Origin: an uncultured Lactobacillus sp.
Lineage (GTDB): Bacteria; Bacillota; Bacilli; Lactobacillales; Lactobacillaceae
NCBI GenBank assembly: GCA_937874695.1
Contig: CALNAJ010000029.1
Span: 1-64,000, forward strand
Direction of reading: 5' to 3'
Length of the DNA stretch: 64,000 nucleotides
Positions 61,741 to 64,000 of this stretch are shown one piece after another (the stretch's first letter is position 1; every line of letters starts with the position of its first letter). The notes under the pieces are model-generated. The model was not told the DNA's origin. It did not search any database and worked only from the letters and a program-made list of their open reading frames with translations. The position numbers and the translations under genes were made by a program.

Positions 61741-61937
61741 CTAGCTTAGCCGGACGCGGCCAAGGATGGAGCCGGCCGTGACGGCGGTGTTGTCTGGTGT
61801 TCTTTACCAGACTACAGCGCGGGACGACCTTGGAAACTCGCGGGCTTGAGCGAGGTTTCAAGGCGAGGTCAAAGACCGCCCCACAGGCTTTGACCGGTCC
61901 CCACAGCGGCGGAATCCTTGGCAGCCGCAGGCGACAG
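61741..61937 (+). repeat. Structured intergenic element, subfamily B, copy B3
   Basis: Outer stem GCCAAGGAT (61759-61767) pairs perfectly with ATCCTTGGC (61914-61922). Inner hairpins: GTCTGGT-GTTCTTT-ACCAGAC; a 13-bp arm CCTTGGAAACTCG with CGAGGTTTCAAGG, holding the same G.T wobble and A.G mismatch as copies B2 and B4; and GGTCAAAG/CTTTGACC around an ACCGC...GG loop. Flanks AAAACTAGCTTAGCCG and AGCCGCAGGCGACA are conserved. Confidence 0.87.
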
Positions 61938-61959
61938 GTTTCCCCCAACGAATGACGAC

Positions 61960-61992
61960 AAAAAACGTCAACCGCAAATACGGCTGACGTTT
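61960..61992 (-). terminator. Terminator after aspS
   Basis: Minus strand hairpin with arms AACGTCA.CCG and CGG.TGACGTT, followed by TTTTG. It starts about 12 nt after the aspS stop codon. Confidence 0.85.
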
Positions 61993-62004
61993 CATCAGAC
62001 GAAA

Positions 62005-63813
62005 TTAGTCTTCGTCTGCGTCTGAATCTTCTTTTTTAGCGATTAACAAGTCCAAATCAAGCAATTGCTTGTCCGCAACCGTCGATGGCGCTTCAGTCAT
62101 TGGTTCCGTGGCCTTCGAGTTCTTAGGGAAGGCGATCACGTCGCGAATGTTATCGCGCTTAGCCAGCAACCGGGCGAAACGATCCAACCCGATAGCCAGA
62201 CCACCATGAGGCGGGAACCCGTAATCTAAGGCTTTCAGGAGGAAGCCAAATTGCTTTTCGGCACGTTCAGGCGTGAAGCCTAAGGCCTTGAGCATCTTCA
62301 TTTGGAGTTCACGGGTGTGGATCCGGATGGAGCCCCCACCTAATTCCAAACCGTTCAGGATGATGTCATAACTTTGTGCGTAGGCCTTGTGTGGGTCTTC
62401 GCCGTCGTTCAAGTAGTGCGCATCCCCTTCGGCAGGCATCGTGAATGGATGGTGCGCTGGAACCCAACGTTCGAGGTCGACATCGTAGTCGAACAGTGGC
62501 CAGTTGATGATCCACAGGAAGGCCCACTTGTTTTGGTCGATCATGTCTTGTTCCTTGGCAATGGCTACCCGTAAGTAACCTAAAGTTTGGGCAACGACCC
62601 GCTTGGAGTCGGCAGCGAACAGTAAGAGGTCGCCACTCTTGGCACCGGTCTTCTCGGTGATTTGGGCGAACCAGTCGCCTTCCTTGAAGAATTTAGCGAC
62701 TGGGCCGCTGAAGCCATCGTCGGTAACCTTCATCCAAGCTAAGCCCTTGGCACCAAAGCGTTCAACGTATTGGCCGTACTTGTCGATATCCTTGCGGCTG
62801 TACTTGTCAGCACCACCAGGAACGGCGATAGCCTTGACTTGTCCGCCGTTAGCAACGGCGCCGGAGAACACCTTGAAGTCGGTGTTGGCCATGATGTCGG
62901 ACAGGTCTTTTAATTCCATGCCGAACCGGACATCTGGTTGGTCGGTCCCGAAACGGGCCATGGAATCGTCCCAGTCCATCCGTTCGAATGGCAGCTTAAC
63001 GTCGACATTTAACGTATCCTTCATAACCTTAGCAATCAGGCCTTCAGTCAGGTCTTGGATTTCTTCAGCAGTTAAGAAGGACGTTTCCAAGTCAATCTGG
63101 GTAAATTCAGGTTGACGGTCCCCACGCAAATCTTCGTCACGGAAGCAACGCGCAATTTGGTAGTAACGGTCGAAGCCAGAACCCATCAGCAATTGCTTAA
63201 ACAATTGTGGGGATTGTGGTAAAGCGTAGAAGTGACCAGGGTAGATTCGTGAAGGTACCAGGTAGTCCCGGGCCCCTTCTGGCGTTGACTTGGTCAAGTC
63301 TGGGGTTTCAATGTCGATGAAGCCGTTCTTGTCAAAGTAACTGTGAACGGATTGCACGATCCGGTTCCGTAACAACAGTGACTTTTGCATTTCTGGACGA
63401 CGTAAGTCCAGGTAACGGTACTTCAGACGCAAGTCATCGGAAGCATTAACGCCATCCTTGATTTCAAATGGCAATTCCTTGGACTTGTTCAACAGGTTGA
63501 TGCCGGTAACCCGGACTTCCACCTTACCCGTATGCATGTCGGGGTTGATTTCCTTAGGTGCTCGTGCCACAACTTTCCCTTGGATCTCAATGACGTATTC
63601 GCTACGCAGTTGGTCAGCAACGGCCAAGGCGTCCTTGTCGAATTCTTCACTGAAGACCAGTTGAACGATGCCTTCGCGGTCGCGGAGGTCAACGAAGATC
63701 AAGCTACCTAAGTCACGGCGCTTTTGTACCCAACCCTTTAAGACAACGGTTTGGTCGAGGTAGTCTTCGTTAACTAACCCGGCGTACGTGGTTCGTTTTA
63801 AATTCTTTTCCAT
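62005..63813 (-). CDS. aspS: Aspartate--tRNA ligase
   Basis: Class II aminoacyl-tRNA synthetase. The 602-aa protein has the N-terminal OB-fold anticodon domain (LKGWVQKRRDLGSLIFVDLR, about residues 25-44), the catalytic core with YALPQSPQLFKQLLMGSGFD and FRDEDLRGDRQPEFTQID, the bacterial GAD insertion (about 300-410), and motif 3 GLAIGLDRFARLL. GAGGGG precedes the ATG. It follows hisS by 12 bp, the usual order. Confidence 0.97.
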   Translation of the reverse strand: MEKNLKRTTYAGLVNEDYLDQTVVLKGWVQKRRDLGSLIFVDLRDREGIVQLVFSEEFDKDALAVADQLRSEYVIEIQGKVVARAPKEINPDMHTGKVEVRVTGINLLNKSKELPFEIKDGVNASDDLRLKYRYLDLRRPEMQKSLLLRNRIVQSVHSYFDKNGFIDIETPDLTKSTPEGARDYLVPSRIYPGHFYALPQSPQLFKQLLMGSGFDRYYQIARCFRDEDLRGDRQPEFTQIDLETSFLTAEEIQDLTEGLIAKVMKDTLNVDVKLPFERMDWDDSMARFGTDQPDVRFGMELKDLSDIMANTDFKVFSGAVANGGQVKAIAVPGGADKYSRKDIDKYGQYVERFGAKGLAWMKVTDDGFSGPVAKFFKEGDWFAQITEKTGAKSGDLLLFAADSKRVVAQTLGYLRVAIAKEQDMIDQNKWAFLWIINWPLFDYDVDLERWVPAHHPFTMPAEGDAHYLNDGEDPHKAYAQSYDIILNGLELGGGSIRIHTRELQMKMLKALGFTPERAEKQFGFLLKALDYGFPPHGGLAIGLDRFARLLAKRDNIRDVIAFPKNSKATEPMTEAPSTVADKQLLDLDLLIAKKEDSDADED

Positions 63814-63825
63814 TCTTATCCCCTC

Positions 63826-64000
63826 TTATTTTGCTGCAAACTTAGTGTTTACAACGTTTTGGAAATCTTGGTAAACGTCAGCTAACGGTACACTGACTTC
63901 TTCACCAGTCTCCATGGATTTTAAATTAGCCGTTTGGTCGGCTAACTCTTGGTTACCAATGGTTAAGGTGTACTTGGCTGCTAAGCGGTTGGCCGTCTTG
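63826..64000 (-). CDS. hisS: Histidine--tRNA ligase, C-terminal part (cut by the window edge)
   Basis: The last 57 or so codons of an open frame end in TAA at 63826-63828. The visible sequence (LAAKYTLTIGNQELADQTAN, then KSMETGEEVSVPLADV) matches the C-terminal anticodon-binding domain of HisS. The position directly upstream of aspS supports this. The rest of the gene lies beyond the window. Confidence 0.85.
   Translation of the reverse strand, partial: KTANRLAAKYTLTIGNQELADQTANLKSMETGEEVSVPLADVYQDFQNVVNTKFAAK

Larger units (their letters stand above)
61281..62004. other. Long intergenic region between aspS and msrA
   Basis: No convincing gene. It contains repeat A2 on the minus strand (61373-61566), about 175 bp of AT-rich DNA, repeat B3 on the plus strand (61741-61937) and the aspS terminator (61960-61992). 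Confidence 0.8.

Noticed and set aside
61694..61948. Minus-strand open frame over repeat B3
   Set aside because: It is explained by the structured element; other copies of the repeat do not keep the frame.
1..64000. CRISPR arrays, tRNA or rRNA genes, prophage
   Set aside because: No regularly spaced repeats, no cloverleaf-type tRNA sequence, no rRNA segments and no phage structural genes were seen.

Overview
The window is chromosomal DNA of a low-GC Gram-positive bacterium of the family Lactobacillaceae. The gene order (der-rpsA-cmk, xerD-ribT-scpA-scpB-rluB, dnaG-rpoD, glyQS-recO-era-dgkA-ybeY-phoH, hisS-aspS), the AGGAGG ribosome sites, the frequent TTG/GTG starts and the T-box, FMN riboswitch and CtsR-type operator all fit. 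Between dnaE and pyk, where homofermentative lactobacilli usually carry pfkA, there is a transaldolase-family gene. This suggests an obligate heterofermenter, perhaps a Levilactobacillus brevis-like species. The species is inference.

Layout. 0-4.8 kb: der, S1, cmk, a LysM surface protein. 4.8-7.3 kb: RecQ helicase and its YpbB-like partner. 7.3-12.5 kb: riboflavin transporter ribU behind an FMN riboswitch, then rluB, scpB, scpA, ribT, xerD and cvfB. 12.8-22.1 kb: pyk, transaldolase, dnaE, clpB. 22.9-25.7 kb: pepT, a Nif3-like protein, trmK. 26-30.6 kb: an accessory block (small secreted protein, giant MMPL exporter, Rrf2 regulator). 31-38.4 kb: rpoD, dnaG, a broken membrane-protein gene, glyS, glyQ with a T-box. 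38.4-40.5 kb: small unknown protein, MFS exporter, MarR regulator with a perfect palindromic operator. 40.7-45.4 kb: recO, era, dgkA, ybeY, phoH, an acetyltransferase, yqeY. 45.4-49.9 kb: accessory block (HxlR regulator, quinone-oxidoreductase-like enzyme, lone TnpB, zinc alcohol dehydrogenase) that splits yqeY from rpsU. 50-55 kb: rpsU, ppsR, an oxalate-decarboxylase plus odd flavoprotein operon, a membrane-anchored methyltransferase. 55.3-59.5 kb: endonuclease IV and three teichoic-acid genes. 59.7-64 kb: YitT protein, msrA, aspS and the 3' end of hisS. Nearly all genes are on the minus strand. Only the HxlR-linked oxidoreductase, tnpB and ppsR are on the plus strand.

The most unusual signal is a family of six intergenic elements of about 105-210 bp (1563-1756, 14966-15070, 22164-22372, 22615-22806, 61373-61566, 61741-61937). 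Each has an outer stem. Five of them enclose three hairpins with conserved loops and a conserved A.G mismatch, while the stem sequences differ between copies by paired compensatory changes. This is strong evidence that a folded form, as RNA or single-stranded DNA, is under selection. I do not recognise the family. Two loci carry an inverted pair, and one copy lies in the predicted 5' leader of der in sense orientation.
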